NCBI GenBank assembly: GCA_933822405.4 | Contig: CAKOGP040001792.1 | Coordinates: 62,001-126,000, forward strand | Source: Cylindrotheca closterium | Lineage: Eukaryota; Bacillariophyta; Bacillariophyceae; Bacillariales; Bacillariaceae | DNA: 64,000 nt | Direction: 5' to 3' | Part shown: positions 9,053 to 18,509 of the stretch, piece after piece | Layout of the letters: every line of letters starts with the position of its first letter | Position numbering within the stretch: position 1 is the first letter of the stretch | Notes under the pieces: model-generated | The model's input: only the letters and a program-made list of their open reading frames with translations | Databases searched by the model: none | What the model was told of the DNA's origin: nothing | Program-made: the position numbers and the translations under genes

Positions 9053-10482
9053 TCATTGACTTAATTCGAGCTCATTTTTTGTGGGAATTGCTGCTGCTAT
9101 CCCTGGATTCACAAATGGTCGTCGTTCCTTTTCAAAATTTCGCCGAGACAATTTCAGCAGTCCTTTGTTTTCTGCTGCAATTTGTGAATAAGGAACAGTG
9201 ATATCCGAAAGCTGCTTCCGCAAGCTCCGCCCGCGAAGCTTATTCCACACTGCCAGGGGTAACGCTTTCAGCATTGCCATGCGACCTCTGGTGGCATAAT
9301 GAATCAAGTTCAGGTCGGTTATGGCGTAAGCTTCCCTGGTGGCGAGCTGTGAGTACTTTAACAAACTCTCTTCGATTGACAACGTTTGATCGTCACAACC
9401 ACCGAGACATTCCACAAGCGTATAGGTGCTCTGCAGACCAGCGGCGCATCCTTGCCCCAGTAATGAGTTCATGGCATGCGCACTATCACCAATCAATGCC
9501 ACTGAATCTTGGAAATGATACTGATTGATTTTCAAGTGATGCGTTCGTCCAGCTCGCTTGGAAATAAAATCTTCTAAAGCGGCTTCGTCGAAGACTTCAT
9601 TCCAATCACGCTTCCGGTCACTGTCACCTCGATTGAAGCCAAGGAGCTTTCGGAGAGGATTGGTCCCCCGCGTATTCTTGCCATGCATAGCTTCTGTGAT
9701 CATTTGCTTTAAGTCGTCTGTTGTTTCAACTCCTGCCGGGTTCTCAATTCCGTGTTCTTCTTTCCAAAACAGCAGTAGGATATGCCCCTCTGGAGCTCTT
9801 GGAAGAACTCGTCCTCTTGAAAAAGAAGGGTGTTGGAGCGGTTTGAATGATCCAGCTTCAATGTCGGGCTGTTTCGGTAGTTGGAGCGCCTTCCAATGGA
9901 TATCTTCCAGATAGTGTTGCTCTTGAAACAGTTCTTGTTCCTTTTGAACAAGAAATTCTCGAATTCTGGAGTTAACGCCATCGGCTGCCAGTAACAAATC
10001 ATACTGAATGGTCCTACCACTGCTCGTAGTTATTCGCTTTCCCTCAAAGTCCACAGAAACACATTCTTCTCCAAATTTCAGTCGACAGTTGCTGCCAAAC
10101 TTGTCGAGAACGAAGGAACTCATTTGTTGCGTCAGATCACTTCTATCGACGAGGGGAATGCCAATGCTCGCAATATTTGCAGTCGCTTTCTCGTACAACC
10201 CCGGCACATCGCCAAGGCGGTGCCGCATACGACCTCCCACGCCCAAAAGCCAAAGGCATTGACGGGATTTTTGGTTTGCTTTTCCAGAATTTCAATTTGC
10301 ACAGTTGGATCTTTCTGCGACATCAAGGCCGCAAAATAGAGACCAACTGGTCCACCCCCGACTACAACGACTTTTTTGCCAGAAATAAGGGACTTGCTAG
10401 TAGTTCGAATAGTGGTCGAGGCAGAAGCCAGGCCGTGGACAAGACCATGAATGAACACCAGAAAACAATAAGCTTTCCACAT
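9053..10482 (-). pseudogene. FAD-dependent monooxygenase with a frameshift
   Basis: This is the first of two tandem copies. The frame opens at the ATG at 10482 with a signal-like leader, then KKVVVVGGGPVGLYFAAL (the Rossmann GxGxxG-type site), and runs to about 10250. There the reading shifts: the paralog has GGT-TTGGG where this copy has GGC-TTTTGGG. From there the matching protein continues in another frame (LGVGGRMRHRLGD) to the stop at 9053. That part keeps the second FAD motif (AADGVNS) and the GD motif (ALIGDSAHAMNSLLGQG). The architecture fits kynurenine-3-monooxygenase-like flavoprotein hydroxylases. The alignment is continuous, so no intron explains the shift. It is either a recent pseudogene or an assembly error in a T run. 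Confidence 0.75.
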
Positions 10483-10963
10483 TTTCTTGGTCAGAGAATC
10501 GTCAACCTTCGGCGGATGTAATACCCTTTCGTGAAGGCCTTAGTTTCTTCCTCTCATGTATCGGTATTCCATTCACACTGCAATACAGTATATGACACGC
10601 GGAGATGATCCTGGCCATCGTCAAATTCGAAAATACTGTATATTTGTTGACGTGCGTTTTGACACAGTTGGTCACACTAGTCGAAGAAATTAAACAGCTC
10701 ACGTACTTCCATGATAGTTTGTAGATTCATCCTTTTATATGATTGATTCATACACAAAGCAACTCCTAATGTAAACCATATCCAACTGCTTTGAAAATAT
10801 TCATTGCTGAATAGTTTATAGAAGTTTCGTAAGTAAATGTAAAGTAGTCTCGACTCAGAAGAGATTGCCCCCTTCATTCTTTCAATCCCCTTGGAATGGC
10901 ACAGTACTAGCCAGTAGCCAAGACCATCATCGTTCACTCACGATGATTTCGGTTCAGATATGC
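10483..10963. other. Intergenic spacer between the monooxygenase copies
   Basis: The 5' flank of the frameshifted copy and the 3' flank of the intact copy. Two ACAGTATA/ACTGTATA strings lie near 10584 and 10632. No gene is recognised. Confidence 0.45.
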
Positions 10964-12340
10964 TCAGTTCGCAAATGCTCTTCGCTGCTTTTCAAATTTC
11001 CGACGACACATTTTCAGCAGGCTTTTGTTTTCCTTCGCGATTTGTGAAAAGGGGACGCTAATGTCCACAAGCCTCTTCAACAAGCCTCTCCCACGAAGCA
11101 TGTTCAATAGAATCAATGGTAACGCTTTTAGGATGGTCAAAGGACCCTTGATGGCATAGTTGATCAGGCTAAGTTCGGTCATGGCATGAGCTTCTTTTGT
11201 GGCAAGTTCTGTATATCTTGACAAAGCCTTCTCCATCGTTGTCTCTTCCTCCCCAAGAAGACATTGTACAAGAGTGTGCGTACTCTCTAGACCAGTGGCG
11301 CATCCTTGCCCTAGCAGAGAATTCATGGCATGCGCACTATCACCAATCAATGCCACTGAATCTTGGTAATGGTACTGATTGATTTTCAAGTGATGTGATC
11401 TTCCGGCCCGTTGGGAGATGAAGGCTTCCAAAGCGGCTTCTTCAAAGACTACAACACGATCGCTCTTATGGCTGTCGCCTTGTTCGAGACCCAAGAGCTT
11501 TCGGAGAGGATTGACTCCCCGGGTATTTTTGTCTCGCATTGCGTCGGTGATCATTTGCTTGAGGTCCTCGGTCGTCTCGATTCCCATCGGATTATCGATT
11601 CCATGTTCGTCTCTCCAAAAGAGCAACAGAACATGTCCCTCTGGAGCTTTTGGTAGCACTCGTCCGCTAGCAATGGAAGGGTGTCTGAGTGGTTTGAATG
11701 ATCCCTTTCCGATATCGGGTTGTTTTGGCAGTGAGAGCGCCTTCCAATGGGAGTTTTCTAGATAATGTTGCTCTTGGAAAGTCTCTGGTTCTTTTTCGAC
11801 GAGTTTTTGTCGGATTTTCGAGTTGACTCCGTCAGCTGCCAGCAACAAATCATACTGAATGGTCCTACCAGTATTCGTGATAATACTCTTGTTCTCAAAG
11901 TCCACCGAATCACATTCTTCTCCAAGTGCCAATTGGCAATTGCTACCAAACTTGTCGAGCACAAAAGAACTCATTTGCCTGGTCAGATCACCTCTATCCA
12001 CAAGAGGAATGTTGAGACTTTCCACTGTGGCACTTATTTCAATCGCCTTCTCGCACAATCCAGGGATATCATTGAGACGGTTTTGCATGCGATGCCCCAC
12101 ACCCAAACCAAACGCATTGACAGATTTTCCAGTGCGCTTCTCGAGAATTTCAATTTGAACGGTTGGATCTTTCTGAGACATCAAGGCAGCGAAATAAAGA
12201 CCAACTGGACCACCTCCGACAACCACGACTTTTTTGCCCGAAACGAGAGTCTTTCCAGTAGACGGGGACGTAGAAGCAAGGCCGCGGACAAGACCGAGCA
12301 ACAAGAGTAATGAACAACAACCCTTCTTCAACATCATCAT
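10964..12340 (-). CDS. FAD-dependent monooxygenase, KMO-like, intact copy
   Basis: An uninterrupted 458-codon gene from the ATG at 12340. A Lys- and Leu-rich leader (residues 1-22) looks like a signal peptide or anchor. The FAD-binding site GGGPVG is at 42-47, the DG motif (LLAADGVNSKI) near 163-173, and the GD motif (ALIGDSAHAMNSLLGQG) near 331-347. These three in order define class A flavoprotein monooxygenases; the overall pattern is closest to kynurenine 3-monooxygenase-like proteins. Such enzymes hydroxylate an aromatic substrate using NAD(P)H and O2; the substrate here is unknown. It is the tandem, intact partner of the copy at 9053-10482. Confidence 0.85.
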   Translation of the reverse strand: MMMLKKGCCSLLLLLGLVRGLASTSPSTGKTLVSGKKVVVVGGGPVGLYFAALMSQKDPTVQIEILEKRTGKSVNAFGLGVGHRMQNRLNDIPGLCEKAIEISATVESLNIPLVDRGDLTRQMSSFVLDKFGSNCQLALGEECDSVDFENKSIITNTGRTIQYDLLLAADGVNSKIRQKLVEKEPETFQEQHYLENSHWKALSLPKQPDIGKGSFKPLRHPSIASGRVLPKAPEGHVLLLFWRDEHGIDNPMGIETTEDLKQMITDAMRDKNTRGVNPLRKLLGLEQGDSHKSDRVVVFEEAALEAFISQRAGRSHHLKINQYHYQDSVALIGDSAHAMNSLLGQGCATGLESTHTLVQCLLGEEETTMEKALSRYTELATKEAHAMTELSLINYAIKGPLTILKALPLILLNMLRGRGLLKRLVDISVPFSQIAKENKSLLKMCRRKFEKQRRAFAN

Positions 12341-13581
12341 CGTGCGAAGTCTAGGTTTTGTTTTGACCAGAGATTATTGAAGCTTTTTGTGAATGGAAGT
12401 GATTCTCCAGCGTGCAACTCGTCGAGGCCTTGGAGTTTGTATCTTGTGCCTTCCAAGCTGCTCCTTTCAAACAGAGAGGGCTTGGCGTTGTGGTCACTTT
12501 GCTACGGGAACAGGGCAATGACCCCAAGATCTTTTTTAAGATTTATTAGTCACGTTGGTCGATCACTCGCGTATTACACAGTATGATGATGAATAAAATG
12601 GTGAAAGGATACCAGTAATTTGATTCCTTTCATTATCATGGGAATGTTATTATATACACACTGCCATTTCCCATCATCAACTTAGTTTGTTGATGTATCT
12701 CCTCCAACAACATTTCCCAACAGCTAAAGACCTACATGTGCCAATCCAACCCAACGGAAAGAGCATGCTTGAACCAACACAACGGAGAATATGCATGCTC
12801 CGCCGACTAATGTGGATGAATATTTCTTCTAAGATTCCTGACATGTTGAGAGGCAGGAGGGCAAACTACAGGTTCAACGACGTCCCCAACGGAAGAACTT
12901 GTTTTAAGGTTGGGGTTTTTCAAAAGGTTGGGAGATATAGATGTGTGGGGGGGTTGTGAAATAAACTGCATGTTAAGGTGGCGGTTGGGATGGCGCCATG
13001 AATGCCTCATACGCACTGTCACGCAGCACGCAGCAACGACAAATCAACGCGTTCTCAGGAAAATGTTTCATCGTCGTCGATTCTCGGACGCACCTGAATG
13101 AATGAATGAATCAAACTGCTTGCAAATAAGTGGTGTTGGATTGACGGATCCAAAGATTTATCAAGAGCCGCAATTTATTGCACCGTTGTCGATTGAAAAT
13201 TATGCACCGATGCGTATCATTTCCATTCGAAGTTGGGAGACGTGAAATTTACTCAAAAGCAACGTTGACACCATCAGCAGAGAACAGAGTAGGACCCCGC
13301 TCCGGATTATCCAACATTTCAAACTTTCTTGTTTGGATTTGGAATCTGGAAGATGAATGGTCACTATTTGTTTGCAGCCCAATGCCATTGACATGTTGTG
13401 AGATTGGGTTGGAGGGGGATGGGATCATGCCAGCTGCGTTTCCAAAATACCTACTACCACAACACATATTGAGAACAATATCGTTCCACTATTTGGCCGA
13501 TCGGCGTTCCCCAAAGAGAGTGGAATCGAAGCGAATGTGAAGTGAACGTTGTCCTCTGTGCCGTCGGTAGGAGCAAAAACA
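12341..13581. other. Gene-poor spacer
   Basis: Over 1.2 kb with no convincing gene; the ORFs present are short, overlap on both strands and have no recognised motif. A (TGAA)n run lies near 13094-13108. Confidence 0.45.
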
Positions 13582-14433
13582 CAAAGGAGCTCCCATTGCG
13601 TCCGACAAACATTCTAAAACAGATGACCATATTCATAATGTTAGTACCCACCGGAGAGAAACATCACTCGCAAGCATGACCAGGATACTGCTAAGATCTT
13701 GTGGCAAGTGGAAATGGAATGTCTTGGACGAGGGACTGATGGACTACTAAATATGGAGGCATCACAAATTAAAACATGCCAAAATCTGGCTACTCTCAAA
13801 CATACAAAACCTAGGCAAAAGTAGATACAAATGATGCATCAAGCAACCTTCTGGGTTAACTACCTCAAAGGAGCTCCCATTGCGTCCGACAAACATTCTA
13901 AAACAGATGACCATATTCATAATGTTAGTACCCACCGGAGAGAAACATCACTCGCAAGCATGACCAGGATACTGCTAAGATCTTGTGGCAAGTGGAAATG
14001 GAATGTCTTGGACGAGGGACTGATGGACTACTAAATATGGAGGCATCACAAATTAAAACATGCCAAAATCTGGCTACTCTCAAACATACAAAACCTAGGC
14101 AAAAGTAGATACAAATGATGCATCAAGCAACCTTCTGGGTTAACTACCTCAAAGGAGCTCCCATTGCGTCCGACAAACATTCTAAAACAGATGACCATAT
14201 TCATAATGTTAGTACCCACCGGAGAGAAACATCACTCGCAAGCATGACCAGGATACTGCTAAGATCTTGTGGCAAGTGGAAATGGAATGTCTTGGACGAG
14301 GGACTGATGGACTACTAAATATGGAGGCATCACAAATTAAAACATGCCAAAATCTGGCTACTCTCAAACATACAAAACCTAGGCAAAAGTAGATACAAAT
14401 GATGCATCAAGCAACCTTCTGGGTTAACTACCT
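13582..14433. repeat. Tandem array, 3 x 284 bp
   Basis: The unit starts CAAAGGAGCTCCCATTGCG at 13582, 13866 and 14150 and breaks off at 14434, so exactly three units of 284 bp are present. As far as can be read they are identical; the 67-codon ORFs at 13831-14034 and 14115-14318 are the same. Each unit contains a fragment of the mini-gene second exon ending in the same codons (KWKWNVLDEGLMDY, stop) at 13750, 14034 and 14318. The unit also carries AT-rich DNA with no other recognised feature. Confidence 0.9.
13655..14318 (+). pseudogene. Three mini-gene 3'-end fragments inside the array
   Basis: Fragments at 13655-13750, 13939-14034 and 14223-14318 each begin near AACATCACTCGCAAG and end GGACTACTAA. 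They match the exon-2 segment of the gene at 7526 (AACATTACTCGCAAG to GGACTACTAA) with substitutions and an internal indel that breaks the frame between the two halves. There is no first exon or intron, so they are unlikely to be functional. Confidence 0.65.
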
Positions 14434-14456
14434 ATAAATTATACAAGTCAAAGACT

Positions 14457-17400
14457 TTATTCTTCAGAATGAACCAAAACAAATCCCTCTTCCTCCGCAG
14501 CACGACTAGGGCCGTCCGCGTCTTCTTCTTCATCAGATGATTCTGATCCCGTGGATGCCAAATCATCCATTCCCTCCTCAGCCATGGAAGGATCCCAAGT
14601 TTCCCCAGCCCAAGATCCATTCTCATGACAATACTTCATAAAAGGGAGCCAGTTGTCTTGGTCCAGTGCCAAAACTGAAGGGCATCCAATCACAATCAAC
14701 AAAGCCTTTGCACGAGTGACGGCCACATTGAAACGCTTTGGATTCGCAACGAATCCCAAGTTGTATCGCAAATCATTGCTGACTTCTTCACGCTCTGCTC
14801 GAACTGTCGACAGAATAATAACTCGGCGCTCTTGGCCCTGAAAGCTCTCCACGGATCCAACCTTGACATCATCCATGTGCTGAGTACCAAGTGCAAGACG
14901 AATCTTTTGTGCTTGACGCGCATACGGAGTAATGATACCAATCTCATCTGCCTTGATAGGAGGCTTGGTTTCGCGTGACAGCAGTCGCACATACTCCACA
15001 ACTTGCTGCGCCTCGGTAGGATTGAACCAAGATGGCGAGCTACCTTCTCGAAGATTCTCACCGTCAATGGCATGGAATATGACTGGGAATTCAGACTTTG
15101 GCAAGTGCTCCCAGCGGGCCATGTTCCTTGTTACCATTGGGTCTCCGCAGCACTGCAAATCCGAGTAAAACATTTCATTTGGTAGCTTCAATATCGATGG
15201 GTGTGATCGATAGTTCCTGACAAGTTTGGTCAACAGATCCTTCGGGTATTTTCCATCTTCTTGCAGACCGTATACCTCTCGTTCTGTCAGCCTTTCCATC
15301 AAAGACATGGTGATTCCGTAATTGCGGCAAATGTCAGAGTTGCTGATAGGACCAAGCTGTTTGGGATCACCTGCCAAGATGAGTTGTCCTATTTCCTTGC
15401 CCTCCATCGTCCCTTGAAAGTTCATCAAACCTGCCGCAGCCGAAACTACCTCTGGTTCGGTCGCGTGGCCTGCTTCGTCGACACACATTACATCAAAGTG
15501 TCCGCGAGGAATGCCCCAGTACGAGAACCGAGCTGCCAGGTTCACTGTACTGACCACAATCTTGGCGCCCATAATCTCCCTAGCTTGACCCTCCGATTCT
15601 AGAGAATCGGTAGCATAGGATTGAATGCTGGCTGGAAGAGCCGTGATGCTGCGACTGTACGCCAAGATACGACGGAGTTCGCTGGGTGGAAAGTAAGACG
15701 AAAGTCTCTCGACGAGAATGTCCGCAGCATCGTTGCTGGGAGCCACCAACAGAATCTTCTTGCCCTTCTTGCCGAGTTGGTAGATAGCTTCCACCACAGT
15801 GGTGGTCTTTCCCGTACCAGGAGGACCAAAGATGATATATGGCATTGGTCGAAGGTGACCATTGGCAATGTTTTGGACGGCTGCTTCTTGCTCGGGGTTG
15901 AGCGATCGATTTGCCCTTGGCACGAGACGGACTTGCCCAACGCCATTCTCATTTTGATATTGAGCTACATGTTCCTGGGTGGGAACCAAAATGGAGGCTC
16001 CCAGTTCTTTTTCCGCAATGGTGTCCATTGCCTTGTGCGACGTGCGAAGCGACATGCGCGAAAAGGTAAAGTGCACCGTCACCCGATCCAATCCAGCATT
16101 AAAAGTTTTGCCAAATCTTGCATGAAGATCCATAACCACTTCCAACTGTCGAATGAACATGACTCTTCCCTTGTAGAGCGTACCTTGAAAGTCAATTTGC
16201 ACCAAATCTCCACGAAGAACACTGGGGCGTCCCTCGGCCAGTCCAGGAACCTTGAGCACGTAGTATCGACCTTCTTTGGACAGTGGAGCATTTTCCATAT
16301 CGTAGAATCGAATGTCTCGTTGCATTTGGAATTCTGAAGCATACAACAAATGTTTCCAATACTTTCCATAGTTTTGAACCGAATCATGCAATGGTGAAGT
16401 ATTCCAGCCAATGGTATCCATGGTATCCTTGCTGTACTGATCGGCTCGGATAGACTCCATGACTTCGGTTGGCACCTGGTAATACGGTAGTTTGGCAAAT
16501 GGATTTGGTCCGTCGTTTCGACCACTTCCCGGTAGACCAGTTATGAGCTTGGGTTCTTTCGGAGGCCCCACTGTATCCTTCTTGTCAAAGCGAAGATGAC
16601 TTCGTTTTTTCTTTTCATATTTGGAGGTGGGTTTTAGGACTTCGTTCATCGCCTTGTCTCCACAGGACATGGTAATCATCCGCACAATGACAAATGTGGA
16701 GGCATCATCATTTTCAAACTTCAAGGTAACCTTGGCTCGAATCACTCCAAGCTTGCTGGGTTTCACTGTCAACTTTAGAAGAGTGAGCAAAGGTCCAACT
16801 GCCATGGGCACGTCATTGGCCACTTGAAAGAGTTTCCCATTCGGACCAGAAATATCCACTGAACGCAACAATATCGGTGTCTCTGTGATTGCTTCCAGTT
16901 CAATGGTTTCCGTCTCTCCAATTGCTCCCATGATCCGAGCAGGAAGCTCGGAAATCGTAACTCCATTTTTATTCGACTTGTCTTCCTCCAATTTGGCCTT
17001 GCCAACTTCTGAAGCCTTGTCAATGAACTCTTGACCTGGAAAGTCAAGACTATCTGGATCCGCAAAGATGGCCAGAACTACATGATGATTGACTCGGACT
17101 GTCTTCATGGCTCGCATAGTCTTCAAATGCCGGATAATATCCCCTATTCGTGCTCGTTTCATGTTTCCAATCGTTTCGCGAAAGTTGCTATAGTAGTCTC
17201 CCACGTCGTCTCGGTTGCAAATCATGATATTGTTTCCTTCCACCAAATAATCCCAAAACTGTTTGGCAATCTCACGAGTAGCAACATTCTTTCGTGCCTT
17301 GTTGGTCCGGGGTGCTTCCAAAGGTCGGATTTGGATCTGATGGGTATCCCGAAATCGGGCATCGGCAAAAAAGGCAGACAGCGTCCTATAGTGTTGGTTG

Positions 17401-17633
17401 GTAAAGGGTGCGGAGTCCACAATCTCCAGGCGTGCGGTGGAACCCGCCTTGAAACGTTGCAAATGGCTGGCCTTTACCTCAAAGAGTCTCAGCCACGCAG
17501 GCAAGAAGGCTAGAACTTCAGAAAGTTTGGCATCCGTTGGCAAATCTGATAACAGATAAGTGTTGGGGACAAAGGAGACGGGGGTCTGGTTTGCGTTGCC
17601 TTTTGTCTTCTTCGTTTGGTTCTTGCTCTTCAT
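14457..17633 (-). CDS. MOV10/SDE3-type SF1 RNA helicase, copy 1
   Basis: An intact single-exon gene of 1058 codons. The C-terminal half has the superfamily 1 helicase motifs in order: Walker A GPPGTGKT near residue 602, Walker B DEAGHATEPE near 718, motif III GDPKQLGP near 752, NYRSHP near 800, VESFQGQER near 925 and VAVTRAK near 969. DEAGH-x-x-EPE and the overall order resemble MOV10, Armitage and SDE3. These helicases unwind RNA 5' to 3' and act in RNA silencing, RNP remodelling and transposon or virus restriction. The N-terminal ~500 residues have a domain shared with copy 2. The tail is acidic (SSDEEEDAD). It is divergent from the small gene at 17919, 285 bp away. Confidence 0.9.
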   Translation of the reverse strand: MKSKNQTKKTKGNANQTPVSFVPNTYLLSDLPTDAKLSEVLAFLPAWLRLFEVKASHLQRFKAGSTARLEIVDSAPFTNQHYRTLSAFFADARFRDTHQIQIRPLEAPRTNKARKNVATREIAKQFWDYLVEGNNIMICNRDDVGDYYSNFRETIGNMKRARIGDIIRHLKTMRAMKTVRVNHHVVLAIFADPDSLDFPGQEFIDKASEVGKAKLEEDKSNKNGVTISELPARIMGAIGETETIELEAITETPILLRSVDISGPNGKLFQVANDVPMAVGPLLTLLKLTVKPSKLGVIRAKVTLKFENDDASTFVIVRMITMSCGDKAMNEVLKPTSKYEKKKRSHLRFDKKDTVGPPKEPKLITGLPGSGRNDGPNPFAKLPYYQVPTEVMESIRADQYSKDTMDTIGWNTSPLHDSVQNYGKYWKHLLYASEFQMQRDIRFYDMENAPLSKEGRYYVLKVPGLAEGRPSVLRGDLVQIDFQGTLYKGRVMFIRQLEVVMDLHARFGKTFNAGLDRVTVHFTFSRMSLRTSHKAMDTIAEKELGASILVPTQEHVAQYQNENGVGQVRLVPRANRSLNPEQEAAVQNIANGHLRPMPYIIFGPPGTGKTTTVVEAIYQLGKKGKKILLVAPSNDAADILVERLSSYFPPSELRRILAYSRSITALPASIQSYATDSLESEGQAREIMGAKIVVSTVNLAARFSYWGIPRGHFDVMCVDEAGHATEPEVVSAAAGLMNFQGTMEGKEIGQLILAGDPKQLGPISNSDICRNYGITMSLMERLTEREVYGLQEDGKYPKDLLTKLVRNYRSHPSILKLPNEMFYSDLQCCGDPMVTRNMARWEHLPKSEFPVIFHAIDGENLREGSSPSWFNPTEAQQVVEYVRLLSRETKPPIKADEIGIITPYARQAQKIRLALGTQHMDDVKVGSVESFQGQERRVIILSTVRAEREEVSNDLRYNLGFVANPKRFNVAVTRAKALLIVIGCPSVLALDQDNWLPFMKYCHENGSWAGETWDPSMAEEGMDDLASTGSESSDEEEDADGPSRAAEEEGFVLVHSEE

Positions 17634-17918
17634 GATGAGAACTGTGATTGTGCTGCAAAAGAAGCTTGGGCATTTGTTACTCTGCTATTTCGCTACCAAA
17701 TTCTGTAGGTACAGTACGATATCGATCTTTTCAGGTTTTGAGGTTACGCGTTACCAGCTCACGCCCTCGCTCATCGCGCGGAAAGTCCAGATCTTTGACT
17801 CCATCGATTAAATGAAGCTCATCATCTGGATTGACACGTTCAATCGTGAACACGAAAGAGTTCGATGTGAATGATGGCCGGTTGACAATTTTCACAACTT
17901 TGGACGCAAACTGAAACT
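17634..17918. promoter_or_regulatory. Divergent promoter between helicase copy 1 and the small gene
   Basis: 285 bases separate the helicase ATG from the plus-strand ATG at 17919. It contains GTACAGTACGATATCGAT near 17710. No specific factor site can be named. Confidence 0.4.
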
Positions 17919-18425
17919 ATGATCACTCCCAGAATCAGTCTTTCCTGTATAGCCTTTGCATGGCAGCCGTCACTGAAAAATGTCACGCCGTCAGGCACAA
18001 CGAGACTCTTTTCCGAAGTATCTTCTGATTCCGATACCACCACAAACCTACCTCCACAATTTCCGCGCTGGCTCCGATTGGCTGCCATTGCGCCAATATC
18101 TCAAAGGCACGACATGACCACAAAGGTAGCAGATTTGATCAATAACAAGAGTGGGGGATTTGTGAGCAATGCCAATCTATTGTCGGATATGGTGACAGCC
18201 ATTCTCATTGAAGATATGGAACCCCAAAAGATACCCAACTTTTGGCTCTCTCTCAAAGAATTGGACTTGGAATGGACGAATGCCTCCAAGGACCAACTGG
18301 AACTCTGTGAACAGCTTTTGGCGTCTGCGTCTGATGGTGTGCCACCACAGATACATGGAGTCTTACAATTGACATGGCGAGGTGCACACGGCAAACTGAG
18401 GCATGAAATTCCAGCAGATGGGTAG
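17919..18425 (+). CDS. Small protein of unknown function, possibly organelle-targeted
   Basis: An intact 168-codon ORF wedged between two helicase paralogs on the other strand. The N-terminus is rich in Ser/Thr/Arg with few acidic residues and a short hydrophobic run (LSCIAFAW), which could be a transit peptide. The C-terminal half (LTWRGAHGKLRHEIPADG) is Gly/His/Arg-rich. No known domain is recognised. It was either caught between the helicases when they duplicated, or inserted later. Confidence 0.6.
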   Translation: MITPRISLSCIAFAWQPSLKNVTPSGTTRLFSEVSSDSDTTTNLPPQFPRWLRLAAIAPISQRHDMTTKVADLINNKSGGFVSNANLLSDMVTAILIEDMEPQKIPNFWLSLKELDLEWTNASKDQLELCEQLLASASDGVPPQIHGVLQLTWRGAHGKLRHEIPADG

Positions 18426-18509
18426 AGCCTAGTACAGTGTATTGGGCAGGATGCAATGTGTAAACCTTTAAAAATATAGCAGTGTTGATGACATTAATTC
18501 TATTTTATA

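Noticed and set aside
9709..10020. Minus-strand ORF inside the monooxygenase
   Set aside because: It is an out-of-frame reading of the monooxygenase, whose motifs lie in the other frame.
12687..13540. Several 60-120-codon ORFs
   Set aside because: Short, overlapping on both strands, no motif, no splice support.
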